In this document: positions 17,726 through 24,893 of the stretch, piece by piece
How the letters are laid out: each line of letters starts with the position of its first letter
Position numbering within the stretch: the first letter of the stretch is position 1
Assembly: GCA_017472665.1 (NCBI GenBank)
Contig: JAFUOS010000022.1
Span: 1-64,000 of the forward strand
Source: Tyzzerella sp.
Lineage (GTDB): Bacteria; Bacillota; Clostridia; Lachnospirales; Lachnospiraceae
Reading direction: 5' to 3'
DNA length: 64,000 bases
Translations under genes and position numbers: made by a program
The notes under the pieces: generated by a model
Told to the model about the DNA's origin: nothing
Database searches by the model: none
Seen by the model: only the letters and a program-made list of their open reading frames with translations

Positions 17726-18784
17726 ATGCGCAAACGCTGGTATCGAAGATTTTTAATTATGTCAATGCTGCTAGTTTCTATTTTAGGAACTGGATTAAGT
17801 ATAGAGCAGATACAAACGGAGACGGAAAAGCAACAGGTTAGTACAGGAAGCGTATCCAATGATATGGTGATTCCCGGCGGAATGCCAATCGGAATTTATA
17901 TGAAGACAGACGGCGTGCTAGTATTGGGGACGGATTGTATTGAAGGAAAAGATGGGCAGGAATACGAGCCAGCACAGCGTTTGGTAAAAGATGGCGATTA
18001 TATTATTGGAATCAATGGAGAGGAAGTTAGTTCCAAGAAAGATTTGGTTAGTAAGGTCGAGGCGTTAGATTCAGAGAATGTAGTTCTCCAAATTCGCCGT
18101 GAAGAGGAAGAAATCAACGTAAAAATCAAAGCGGTACAGGCAGCAAATGGCGATTACAAATTGGGAATCTGGGTACGAGACAGCGTGCAAGGACTTGGCA
18201 CAGTCACCTTCATTACAGAAGACAACCAGTTTGGTGCGTTGGGGCATGGAATCCATGATACAGATACCGATGAATTGCTAGAAATTGAAGAAGGCAGGGT
18301 GTATGAGACAAAGATTCTGCGTATTGAGAAAGGGGAAAAAGGGTCACCGGGTGGAATGGAAGGCATGATTGTGTACAATCGCTATAACATCCTAGGCAGC
18401 ATTGAGGAAAATACGGATATCGGAGTTTTTGGAACGCTGAAAAATACAGATAGTCTAATAGAAGATGCCACGGCAGTTCCTGTATGTGCAAAATCAGATG
18501 TGAAAACTGGGGCGGCGGTGCTTCGTTGCTGCGTGGAAGGGGAAGTGAAAGAGTACGATATTGAGATTCAGAAGATTAATCATTTTACCTTGGAGACGAA
18601 TAAAGGGATGGTGATCAAGGTTGTGGATGAGAAACTGCTGGAAATTACGGGAGGTATTGTGCAGGGGATGTCAGGTAGTCCGATTCTCCAGAACGGGAAG
18701 CTCGTTGGTGCTGTAACGCATGTACTTGTAAATGATCCGACGAAAGGGTATGGGATATTTATTGAGGATATGATAAAGCAATGA
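17726..18784 (+). CDS. spoIVB: SpoIVB peptidase (sigma-K checkpoint protease)
   Basis: About 352 residues. An N-terminal membrane anchor is followed by a PDZ domain (roughly residues 60-130, 'GIYMKTDGVLVLG') and the S55-family serine peptidase domain with 'ALGHGIHD' (catalytic His) and '[11 protein letters not shown]' (catalytic Ser). SpoIVB is made in the forespore and signals to the SpoIVF complex to activate sigma-K. ATG 17726 has GGAGGAG upstream; GTG 17693 is unlikely. The last 117 bases, from MSGSP on, recur three times downstream. spo0A, the usual next gene, is 24 kb away. Confidence 0.96.
   Translation: MRKRWYRRFLIMSMLLVSILGTGLSIEQIQTETEKQQVSTGSVSNDMVIPGGMPIGIYMKTDGVLVLGTDCIEGKDGQEYEPAQRLVKDGDYIIGINGEEVSSKKDLVSKVEALDSENVVLQIRREEEEINVKIKAVQAANGDYKLGIWVRDSVQGLGTVTFITEDNQFGALGHGIHDTDTDELLEIEEGRVYETKILRIEKGEKGSPGGMEGMIVYNRYNILGSIEENTDIGVFGTLKNTDSLIEDATAVPVCAKSDVKTGAAVLRCCVEGEVKEYDIEIQKINHFTLETNKGMVIKVVDEKLLEITGGIVQGMSGSPILQNGKLVGAVTHVLVNDPTKGYGIFIEDMIKQ
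18668..18784 (+). repeat. spoIVB 3'-end repeat, functional copy
   Basis: Reference copy of the repeated unit: it begins at the ATG of the 'MSGSP' codons and runs to the spoIVB stop. Homologous stretches start at 20108, 23044 and 23704, all at the same codon. It presumably marks an insertion point inside the catalytic-serine motif. Confidence 0.85.
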
Positions 18785-18803
18785 GGCCGTGCGGCAAGCG
18801 GAA

Positions 18804-18850
18804 AGATATCATGCTGAGAACTTGTTCACAAGCATGATATCTTTTTGCTT
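18804..18850 (+). terminator. rho-independent terminator after spoIVB
   Basis: AGATATCATGCT (18804-18815) pairs with AGCATGATATCT (18831-18842), followed by a T-rich run. Confidence 0.85.
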
Positions 18851-18877
18851 GATTATAATATTTTTTTATGCTAAAAT
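18849..18877 (+). promoter_or_regulatory. sigma-A promoter of HTH/Bro-N pair
   Basis: TTGATT (18849-18854), 17-base spacer, TAAAAT (18872-18877), 39 bases before the HTH gene. Confidence 0.55.
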
Positions 18878-18915
18878 AACCACACAACGAGTGGATAAAT
18901 GAGGCGGAGGTAGTT

Positions 18916-19182
18916 ATGGAAAAGAAAGAACAGTTAAAAAAACAGATTGATACACTAAAGGAAACGCGAGAAATGTTAGGAATGAATCGGACGGAATTTT
19001 CGCATTATATGAGTATTCCACTTCGAACATTGGAAGAGTGGGAAGCCGGAAGACGTCAAATGCCGGACTATGTTTTGCGTTTGATTTCTTATTATACGAA
19101 GATGGAACAGTTTATTAAAGAAAAAGGTATTGAAGTTGATGAATCAGTTGGTGACAAATTGTCACCAGTCGAAAATAAATGA
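18916..19182 (+). CDS. small helix-turn-helix DNA-binding protein
   Basis: 88 residues. The XRE/HigA-like HTH covers about residues 15-60 ('REMLGMNRTEFSHYMSIPLRTLEEWEAGRRQMPDYV'). GCGGAGGTAGT is the ribosome site. The gene is followed 13 bases later by a Bro-N protein, so the two are probably co-transcribed. A 17-base palindrome lies inside its 3' end (19150-19166) and again in the next gene, possible operators for this regulator. It belongs to the first cassette of the spoIVB-linked island; exact role unknown. Confidence 0.75.
   Translation: MEKKEQLKKQIDTLKETREMLGMNRTEFSHYMSIPLRTLEEWEAGRRQMPDYVLRLISYYTKMEQFIKEKGIEVDESVGDKLSPVENK
19150..19166. promoter_or_regulatory. 17-bp palindrome GGTGACAAATTGTCACC
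   Basis: Perfect dyad inside the 3' end of the HTH gene, 30 bases before the Bro-N start. The 15-base core is repeated at 19376-19390. Possible operator; the function is inferred. Confidence 0.5.
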
Positions 19183-19195
19183 AAGGATGATAGAA

Positions 19196-20065
19196 ATGAA
19201 TACAGAGCAATTACAATTATTTGAAGAACAAGCAATCCGAACAGCGTGGGATGAAGAAAATGAGGAATGGTACTTTTCGATTGTGGATGTAGTCGGGATA
19301 TTGACAGAAAGCGTTGATGCAACTGGTTATTGGCGTAAGTTAAAACAGAGATTAAAAGAAGAAGGAAATGAAACCGTGACAAATTGTCACGCTTTGAAAA
19401 TGAAAGCGGCAGATGGCAAAAGAAGATTTACAGATGTAGCGAACACGGAACAACTTCTTCGTATTATTCAGTCCATTCCATCTAAAAAAGCAGAACCATT
19501 TAAACTTTGGTTAGCACAAGTCGGTCGAGAACACATGGAAGAAACAATGGATCCGGAACTTATCGCAGAGCGTTTGATTGCTACATATGAAAGGAAAGGC
19601 TATACAAGAGAATGGATTAATCAAAGATTACAGGCTATCAGTGCACGAAAAGAGTTGACCGATGAATGGAAAGATAGAGGTGTATCTAATGTAAAGGAAT
19701 ATGCAATCTTAACAGACGAAATTACAAAAGCATGGAGCGGTATGACTACTAGACAATATAAAACATATAAGGGATTGAAAAAAGAAAGTTTGCGTGATAA
19801 TATGAGTACGACAGAATTGGTCTTAAATATGCTAGCAGAAACGGCCACCAAAGACATTTCTAAGGTTGCAAAACCAATTGGATTTGAAGAAAACAAACAG
19901 GTTGCACAGCGAGGTGGTTCTGTGGCTGATGTAGCAAGAGTGGCTTTGGAAGAACAAACAGGGATTCCGGTTATTACGAGTCAAAATGCGATACAACTCA
20001 ATCATGTAGTAGAAGCCATGATTGAGGCAAGTGTATCTATCTCAGATGAAAAGGCGAAAGAGTAA
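19196..20065 (+). CDS. Bro-N domain (phage antirepressor-like) protein
   Basis: About 289 residues. The N-terminal Bro-N domain ('FSIVDVVGILTESVDATGYWRKLKQRL', 'TNCHALKMKAADGKRRFTDVANTEQLLRIIQSIPS') is typical of phage and plasmid antirepressors and chromosomal relatives. The C-terminal part ('AYERKGYTREWINQRLQAISARKELTDEW' type) is shared by a common gut-Clostridia family. ATG 19196 has GAAAGGATGA upstream; a longer frame from 19130 would overlap the HTH gene. It sits directly before the first displaced spoIVB end. DNA binding is likely; target unknown. Confidence 0.85.
   Translation: MNTEQLQLFEEQAIRTAWDEENEEWYFSIVDVVGILTESVDATGYWRKLKQRLKEEGNETVTNCHALKMKAADGKRRFTDVANTEQLLRIIQSIPSKKAEPFKLWLAQVGREHMEETMDPELIAERLIATYERKGYTREWINQRLQAISARKELTDEWKDRGVSNVKEYAILTDEITKAWSGMTTRQYKTYKGLKKESLRDNMSTTELVLNMLAETATKDISKVAKPIGFEENKQVAQRGGSVADVARVALEEQTGIPVITSQNAIQLNHVVEAMIEASVSISDEKAKE
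19375..19391. promoter_or_regulatory. 17-bp palindrome CGTGACAAATTGTCACG
   Basis: Perfect dyad within the Bro-N coding region, sharing a 15-base core with 19150-19166 at 225 bases distance. May be chance, since the encoded 'VTNCH' is common in the family. Confidence 0.4.
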
Positions 20066-20082
20066 CTTTTAAGAATAGAAGA

Positions 20083-20112
20083 GTGTTGGTCCTATATTGA
20101 CACACACGTGTC
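20083..20112. other. putative recombination arm/site, copy A
   Basis: GTGTTGGTCC (20083-20092), then TTGACAC, with dyad GACAC-ACAC-GTGTC at 20099-20112 running into the spoIVB-like copy. The same arrangement stands before copy B and, decayed, before copy C, but not in the intact spoIVB gene. Best read as the arm of an inserted element abutting a displaced gene end. Confidence 0.55.
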
Positions 20113-20230
20113 TGGAAGTCCAATACTTCAGAATGGAAAGATTATTGGAGCAGTGACGCATGTACTTGTAAATGATCCGACAAGAGGGTATGGGATATTT
20201 ATAGAGGACATGTTGGAAGCAGGAGATTGA
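20108..20230 (+). pseudogene. displaced spoIVB 3' end, copy A
   Basis: Translates as '[20 protein letters not shown]' and onward to '[14 protein letters not shown]' plus stop, matching the C-terminus of SpoIVB in this window with a slightly different tail. No upstream spoIVB sequence is present, so it cannot be a working gene. It has its own terminator. Confidence 0.88.
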
Positions 20231-20290
20231 TTTATAAAAGATGGATTTTGATAAGATAGATGAAAGATAGAAGTTAAGATGACATTGCTC

Positions 20291-20327
20291 AAAAGTAGGA
20301 TCTTCTTTTTGAAGGTCTACTTTTTTG
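20291..20327 (+). terminator. terminator after displaced spoIVB end A
   Basis: AAAGTAG..TCTTC pairs with GAAGGTCTACTTT, followed by a T run. It corresponds in position to the terminator after intact spoIVB. Confidence 0.75.
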
Positions 20328-20387
20328 TAGATAAAATTGCTTTTAAAGAGGTAAAAAAGCAAAAAAATAAAAAATACACGCCTTAAC

Positions 20388-20416
20388 TTGCGATTAACCA
20401 AAATATGCGATATAAT
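20388..20416 (+). promoter_or_regulatory. sigma-A promoter of AAA ATPase
   Basis: TTGCGA (20388-20393), 17-base spacer, TATAAT (20411-20416), 21 bases before the ATG. Confidence 0.65.
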
Positions 20417-20436
20417 GTGAACAGAGGTGATGAACT

Positions 20437-21669
20437 ATGACAAATAACAAAATCTATGTGAGACAGTATTATATGAACAAGATAAAAGGCTTTATCAATA
20501 GTGATTTAATTAAGGTTATTACAGGTATTCGACGATGTGGAAAATCTTGTTTTATGTTATCTGTTATAAACGAGTTGTTATCAATTGGAATCGAAGAGAA
20601 AGATATTATTCAGATTAATCTTGACAAAAGAGGATTTAAAAACATCAAAACAGCGCAGCAGTTAGAAAAAGCAATTGATGAAAGAATTGTAGATGAGGAT
20701 TACAAGTATCTTTTTATAGATGAAATTCAAAATGTAGAAGGTTTTGAAGAGGTAATTAATGCATTCAGAGAAGAAGGAAATTTTTCGATTTTTATTACGG
20801 GTTCAAACTCCTATTTGTTGAGTGGAGAGTTGGCAACAAAGTTAACCGGTAGATATATTGAAATTGAGATGTTTCCTTTGAATTTCTACGAATTTATTGA
20901 TATGAAGAAATTTAGGGGGCTTCCAGTTAGTGAAAGTAATATGGAGGAGTTTAATGAATATATTCGCTTTGGAGGTTTTCCTAAAACGCTTGAATTCGAA
21001 GGGAAAGACGATAAAGACTTTTATGTAAAAAACGTAATTAGTCAAATTATTGATAAAGATATTGTTAAACACCGAAAAATTAGAAATAAAACCGTGTTTG
21101 ATAAGGTGATGACGTATATTATTAATAATTTTGGTGCAACAACTAGTCTTACCAATATTTTGGATTATTTTCATAACGAGGAAGGGATTCCAATCAGAAG
21201 AGAGACGCTGCGCGCTTATATAGAGATATTGGAAAATGCGAAAATTATCTACAAATGTCCAAGGTTTGATTTGCGTTCAAAAAAATCTCTCCGTGGTGAA
21301 GAAAAATATTATCTTGCTGATTTGGGAATATATTTTTCAAGAAATACAGATACGAGAATTAATTATGGTCCGGTGCTGGAAAACGTGATGTACACATACC
21401 TGAAAGCAAAGGGATATGCCATGAGTGTTGGTAAGATTGGGACATTGGAGTGTGATTTTATTACTAGAAAAGACGATAATTACCAATATGTTCAAGTTGC
21501 AATGACTATTATGGATAAAGTGACGGAAGACAGAGAATACAAACCATTTTCTAAGATACGAGATAATTATCCGAAATATTTGTTTACATTGGATCAATTG
21601 CTCCAAAAAAGAGACGGGATTATTCATTGTAATATGTTGGATTATATATCCAAGAACAAGGAATTATAG
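20437..21669 (+). CDS. AAA ATPase with DUF4143 domain
   Basis: 410 residues. N-terminal AAA domain: Walker A 'GIRRCGKS' near residue 30 and Walker B 'YLFIDEIQ' near 91, then 'ITGSNSYLLSGELATKLTGR' (sensor region). A C-terminal DUF4143 region includes 'YYLADLGIYF' and the restriction-endonuclease-like 'ECDFITRKDDNYQYVQVA'. Such proteins are common, often accessory, and of unknown function. It leads the second cassette between displaced spoIVB ends. Confidence 0.88.
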   Translation: MTNNKIYVRQYYMNKIKGFINSDLIKVITGIRRCGKSCFMLSVINELLSIGIEEKDIIQINLDKRGFKNIKTAQQLEKAIDERIVDEDYKYLFIDEIQNVEGFEEVINAFREEGNFSIFITGSNSYLLSGELATKLTGRYIEIEMFPLNFYEFIDMKKFRGLPVSESNMEEFNEYIRFGGFPKTLEFEGKDDKDFYVKNVISQIIDKDIVKHRKIRNKTVFDKVMTYIINNFGATTSLTNILDYFHNEEGIPIRRETLRAYIEILENAKIIYKCPRFDLRSKKSLRGEEKYYLADLGIYFSRNTDTRINYGPVLENVMYTYLKAKGYAMSVGKIGTLECDFITRKDDNYQYVQVAMTIMDKVTEDREYKPFSKIRDNYPKYLFTLDQLLQKRDGIIHCNMLDYISKNKEL

Positions 21670-21704
21670 AGATAAGAATTTTGTAATAAAGAGAGGAACA
21701 AAAC

Positions 21705-22210
21705 ATGTCTGCCAGAAAAAGAAGAAAGAAAACCAAAAAGAAAAGTGTTGTAGATAGTGCAGCAAGAAATGCGGCATCTATTACGGATGGCTGTAATCTT
21801 GAATTTGTTAAAGGAGCGACTTTTGATGGCATTTTTGAAATGCTGATTATAAAGAAACCGAAGAAAATTATCATTCCGGATAATGCGATTCTAAAACAAT
21901 ATCAAGGGTTTATCACGCCGGATTGTTCAGTATATCGAGATATGCCACTGGCCACACAGATAACAAATCAGAAAAGATAGCCTTTCTTGGAATCGAAAAG
22001 CACAGTATTGTTTCGATTGGCTCTTATGGACAACTCAAAAATAAAGTAAACCGATATTATTTTAAAGAGGGATTTGATGCAATGATGGAAACATTGGAAC
22101 CGGAGGTTGTATTAGTATATAGTAAACTTCCAGAAGAATGGAAAGCAGAGTATCCGAATACTAAGTTTGTCGAATACCAAGATTGGGCAAGCAGAATGAG
22201 AGAGGATTAG
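21705..22210 (+). pseudogene. DUF4417-like gene with internal deletion and frameshift
   Basis: The 5' piece (21705-21980) runs to 'GFITPDCSVYRDMPLATQI' and then stops. The 3' piece is read in another frame from about 21950 and gives 'FLGIEKHSIVSIGSYGQLKN' to 'FVEYQDWASRMRED' (stop 22210). Intact DUF4417 proteins have about 40 residues between these parts, so an internal deletion with frame change is the likely cause. The family occurs in phages and mobile elements; its function is unknown. Confidence 0.7.
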
Positions 22211-22211
22211 T

Positions 22212-22564
22212 ATGGGAGCAGGTCAAAGCGATTTATATAAGGGTACATATGGAGATAATCCTGATAATATTCCAGATGCACTAAAAGGAGAAGTTAAACT
22301 TCCTGATGGAGAAGCACAGTTAAAACATATATTTGGAAATAGGAAAGGGCATCTTCCAGATACAAAGGAAAACAGACAAATGCTTGTGGAGTTGGCGAAC
22401 GACATGGAGTTTCATATGGGTAGAGACAAATATGGAAATGATTAGCATGTCCGGAATAATGATAATGGAACTCAAGATTGGGTAAGGCATATGAATCAAA
22501 AAATTAATGAAGGCGGTCAAAACGCAAGTCCATTAAAATGGAACAATAAGACGGGATTGAATAA
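22212..22564 (+). pseudogene. orphan polymorphic-toxin C-terminal module, with amber codon
   Basis: From ATG 22212 the frame reads 'MGAGQSDLYKGTYG', 'HIFGNRKGHLPDTKENRQML' and 'GRDKYGND', hits TAG at 22443-22445, then continues in frame with 'HVRNNDNGTQDWV', 'KINEGGQNASPLKWN' and 'NPWED' until TAA. The 'KGHLPDT.ENR' to 'DGTQ.WV....I.NGG.N' pattern is that of a C-terminal toxin domain found at the end of several polymorphic toxins. No N-terminal delivery domain is attached. The stop may be a Trp-to-amber change. An immunity candidate follows 20 bases later. Confidence 0.65.
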
Positions 22565-22584
22565 AAATCCATGGGAGGATTAAT

Positions 22585-22914
22585 ATGAAACAGTTTGAAT
22601 TATTTACAATGATATTTTATGTATTAGATTATTATTGGGATCAAAATCAAGGAGAAGAATTAGGAGAATTTTTGAGTGATATGTCTCCATTTACTTTTAT
22701 AGATATAGGTTCAGCAGATCCAGCAGTGTATTCGGAATTTTGCGATTTTATAAAGGTTGATAAAATTGAAATTGAAAACAGTTATGAGCTGGCATACAAA
22801 TATGTTGAATGGATTGGCAACCCATATGTTACAACTGCGTTTGAATGGGTTACTAAAGAAGATTGGATTGATAAATGCAAAATTTATATGGAGTCAGACC
22901 ATAAGACCAGTTAA
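22585..22914 (+). CDS. probable immunity protein for the orphan toxin module
   Basis: 109 residues, acidic and aromatic-rich, with no recognised family. It starts at ATG 22585 behind GGGAGGATTAAT, 20 bases after the toxin module ends. Its small size, acidic composition and position immediately downstream of a toxin C-terminus are what is expected of a cognate immunity protein. This is inference from context only. Confidence 0.6.
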   Translation: MKQFELFTMIFYVLDYYWDQNQGEELGEFLSDMSPFTFIDIGSADPAVYSEFCDFIKVDKIEIENSYELAYKYVEWIGNPYVTTAFEWVTKEDWIDKCKIYMESDHKTS

Positions 22915-23018
22915 AAATCCAACTAGAAAATACAGGTGATACAAGTATGACAATTGATAGAAAAGTAAGTAGCATTGAATCTAAATTAAGTCTATCTATT
23001 TAAAATTATACAAGAAAA

Positions 23019-23048
23019 GTGTTGGTCCATACTTGACACAATCGTGTC
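23019..23048. other. putative recombination arm/site, copy B
   Basis: GTGTTGGTCC (23019-23028), then CTTGACACA, with dyad GACAC-AATC-GTGTC (23035-23048). The first ten bases and the dyad halves are identical to copy A; the four central bases differ. Confidence 0.55.
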
Positions 23049-23160
23049 AGGCAGTCCAATCCTTCAGAATGGTAAAATAGTTAGTGCAGTAACACATGTA
23101 CTTGTAAACGACCCAACCAGAGGTTACGGGATTTTTAATGAGAATATGCTGAATGCGGAG
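23044..23160 (+). pseudogene. displaced spoIVB 3' end, copy B
   Basis: Reads '[20 protein letters not shown]' and '[14 protein letters not shown]'. The normal stop is lost, so the frame would run on through the following terminator to TAA near 23217. Substitutions (G to S, I to N, D to N) suggest relaxed constraint. Confidence 0.88.
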
Positions 23161-23163
23161 GGG

Positions 23164-23200
23164 AAAATGACGACAGGGGCAAATGCCTCTGTCATTTTTT
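23164..23200 (+). terminator. terminator after displaced spoIVB end B
   Basis: ATGACGACAGGGGC pairs with GCCTCTGTCAT across AAAT, then TTTTTT. Confidence 0.85.
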
Positions 23201-23241
23201 GTGTTAATGCGATATAATAAATTGAAGAATGGAGGTGTCCT

Positions 23242-23676
23242 ATGAGTTATACATATATAAGCATTAATAATCCGATCCATCCTTACAGGTTAGAGGATAT
23301 GGATGTTTTTTTTTCTGATAGAGGCTGCTTGAAGATCATCCAAAAGACACTGGACGAAGAGGGAAAGATTAGAAACTTTCCGGGAATTATAAAGGATGAG
23401 CGTTGGGAGCGAAAGCACAGGCTCGGACAGTGTTATGATGTCCGTTTTGAGGCACAATTTTACTCGTTGGAGAATGAAGAGTATCTCATGTTGTGGTTGA
23501 TACAGCCCAGTGGCTGGTATTGGATGGATGATGACGGATTTGGCTTTTCTGATGATTCCAGTATTATGCTGTATTCTGTTATAAATAAAACCGGAGATTT
23601 TACAAAAAAATTTGAGTTATTCAGCATTGACCAAACGAGATATTGTCACGAATTTGATCGTTATCTGCAAAAATAA
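23242..23676 (+). CDS. unknown protein, possible immunity-type gene
   Basis: 144 residues, soluble, rich in Asp and aromatics ('GWYWMDDDGFGFSDDSSIML'). No family recognised. ATG 23242 follows GGAGGTGTCCT. It is the only gene of the third cassette, flanked by displaced spoIVB ends B and C. Size and composition resemble immunity proteins of polymorphic toxins, but no toxin is adjacent, so this is only a suggestion. Confidence 0.7.
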   Translation: MSYTYISINNPIHPYRLEDMDVFFSDRGCLKIIQKTLDEEGKIRNFPGIIKDERWERKHRLGQCYDVRFEAQFYSLENEEYLMLWLIQPSGWYWMDDDGFGFSDDSSIMLYSVINKTGDFTKKFELFSIDQTRYCHEFDRYLQK

Positions 23677-23680
23677 AATG

Positions 23681-23738
23681 TTGTCCCTAATGACAATCAC
23701 TCGTGAGCGGAAGCCCGATTTTGCAGAATGGAAAGATT
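23681..23738 (+). pseudogene. displaced spoIVB 3' end, copy C (short), with decayed arm
   Basis: GTTGTCCCTAATGACAATCACTCGTGAGC resembles the arms of copies A and B, with TCAC-TC-GTGA as its dyad. The spoIVB-like part from 23704 reads '[15 protein letters not shown]' and then diverges. It starts at the same codon as the other copies. Confidence 0.7.
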
Positions 23739-23934
23739 GATAATAGACAAAATTGAACATGGCACAAAAATGGCATAAAGATGGCGCATAGTACCGATGA
23801 TATGTAAAAAGAAAAATAAAGAATTTAATAAATATAGCGTAAAATAGTGACAATGTTATATTTATGTTATATACTTACATGAAATGTAGTGAGCAATATT
23901 AAAATCGAATTTGAATTGGAGGTACAGAAGAGAA
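23739..23934. other. AT-rich spacer before carbohydrate locus
   Basis: Nothing recognised except a weak GGAGG ribosome site near 23917. Probable right edge of the spoIVB-linked island. Confidence 0.4.
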
Positions 23935-24840
23935 ATGAAACTAAAATTTGAAACAGAAATAACAAAAGCACAACCAGATCCATTCATGTGTGAGACAAAG
24001 GATGGATGGGTAATGTATGTAACTGGTAAAGAAGGAATAGGTGCGTATGCAGCTAAATCGCCTTTTGGAACATGGGAATATAAAGGCCTGATTCTACAGA
24101 TAAAAGGATGTGAAGAATATTGGGCACCTTGTATGATTTGTATTGATGATTGGTATTATCTTTATTTTTCTTGTTCAAATGATAGAATGTTTGAACATTT
24201 ACATGTTGCAAAATCTAAACATCCTTTTGGCCCATTTCAGGATGTTAAACGGTTGTACCCGTATTTCAGCATTGATCCACATGTTGTTCAGACGAAAGAT
24301 GGTTTGTTTCTATGGTATTGCATGAACAATATGCAGTGTGAAAGAGTAGGTACAAGAGTCTATGTTGAAAAAATGATAGATCCTTATACACCAGATGGAC
24401 ATCCGGTGGAAGTGGTCAGACCATCCTTTGACGAGGAAATCTTTATGAGAAATCGTTTTGAAAAAGGTGAAGATTGGCATACCCTTGAAGGACCTTTTTG
24501 GGTGGAACATGATGGTTATCAGTATGTGATGTATAGTGGAGCATGTTATCAAAACGACACCTATCATATTGGATATGCATCTGCCAGAACAGATGAACAG
24601 GATTTGACAAAGATAGAATTTGTGAAACATACAGATAATGGTGAATTCGCCCCATTAATGACAAAAAATGAGTTCGAAGAAGGGGTTGGACATCACAGTG
24701 TCATACATTATAATGGTGAATTCTATGCAGTATATCATGGCCGAGATATTGATGACCATAATAAAGCAATAGGAGATAAACGCACAGCTCGTATATGCAA
24801 ACTCCAGATTAAAGATGGTGTGATTATAGCAGAGCGATAA
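23935..24840 (+). CDS. GH43-like five-bladed beta-propeller glycosidase
   Basis: About 301 residues with no signal peptide, so probably cytoplasmic. The GH43-type triad is visible: Asp in 'QPDPFM' near the start (base), Asp in 'SIDPHVV' (pKa modulator) and Glu in 'LEGPFWV' (acid), plus repeated 'D.WYYLYFS' and 'DGYQYVMYSG' blade motifs and a late 'GVGHHSV' His. Members remove arabinose, xylose or galactose units. ATG 23935 is chosen over TTG 23911. It is convergent with the AraC gene and shares a bidirectional terminator. Confidence 0.82.
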   Translation: MKLKFETEITKAQPDPFMCETKDGWVMYVTGKEGIGAYAAKSPFGTWEYKGLILQIKGCEEYWAPCMICIDDWYYLYFSCSNDRMFEHLHVAKSKHPFGPFQDVKRLYPYFSIDPHVVQTKDGLFLWYCMNNMQCERVGTRVYVEKMIDPYTPDGHPVEVVRPSFDEEIFMRNRFEKGEDWHTLEGPFWVEHDGYQYVMYSGACYQNDTYHIGYASARTDEQDLTKIEFVKHTDNGEFAPLMTKNEFEEGVGHHSVIHYNGEFYAVYHGRDIDDHNKAIGDKRTARICKLQIKDGVIIAER

Positions 24841-24859
24841 AAGAAGCGTCATAAAACTA

Positions 24860-24893
24860 AAAAGCATCCCGATTACGTTCGGGATGCTTTTGC
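24860..24893. terminator. bidirectional terminator between GH43 and AraC genes
   Basis: AAAAGCATCCCG (24860-24871) pairs perfectly with CGGGATGCTTTT (24880-24891); A-run and T-run flanks allow use in both directions. Confidence 0.9.

Larger units (their letters stand above)
20231..20436. other. intergenic region with terminator and promoter
   Basis: AT-rich. It contains a terminator after the displaced spoIVB end (20291-20327) and the promoter of the ATPase gene (20388-20416). Nothing else recognised. Confidence 0.5.
22915..23241. other. intergenic region with displaced spoIVB end B
   Basis: Holds the second arm/dyad (23019-23048), the spoIVB-like copy (from 23044), its terminator (23164-23200) and the ribosome site of the next gene. 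No other gene seen. Confidence 0.6.

Noticed and set aside
20083..20112. tRNA-end attachment site
   Set aside because: No tRNA-like cloverleaf or T-loop sequence; the target is spoIVB coding sequence.
22945..23001. Short frame of 18 codons after the immunity gene
   Set aside because: Too short, with no ribosome site and no motif.
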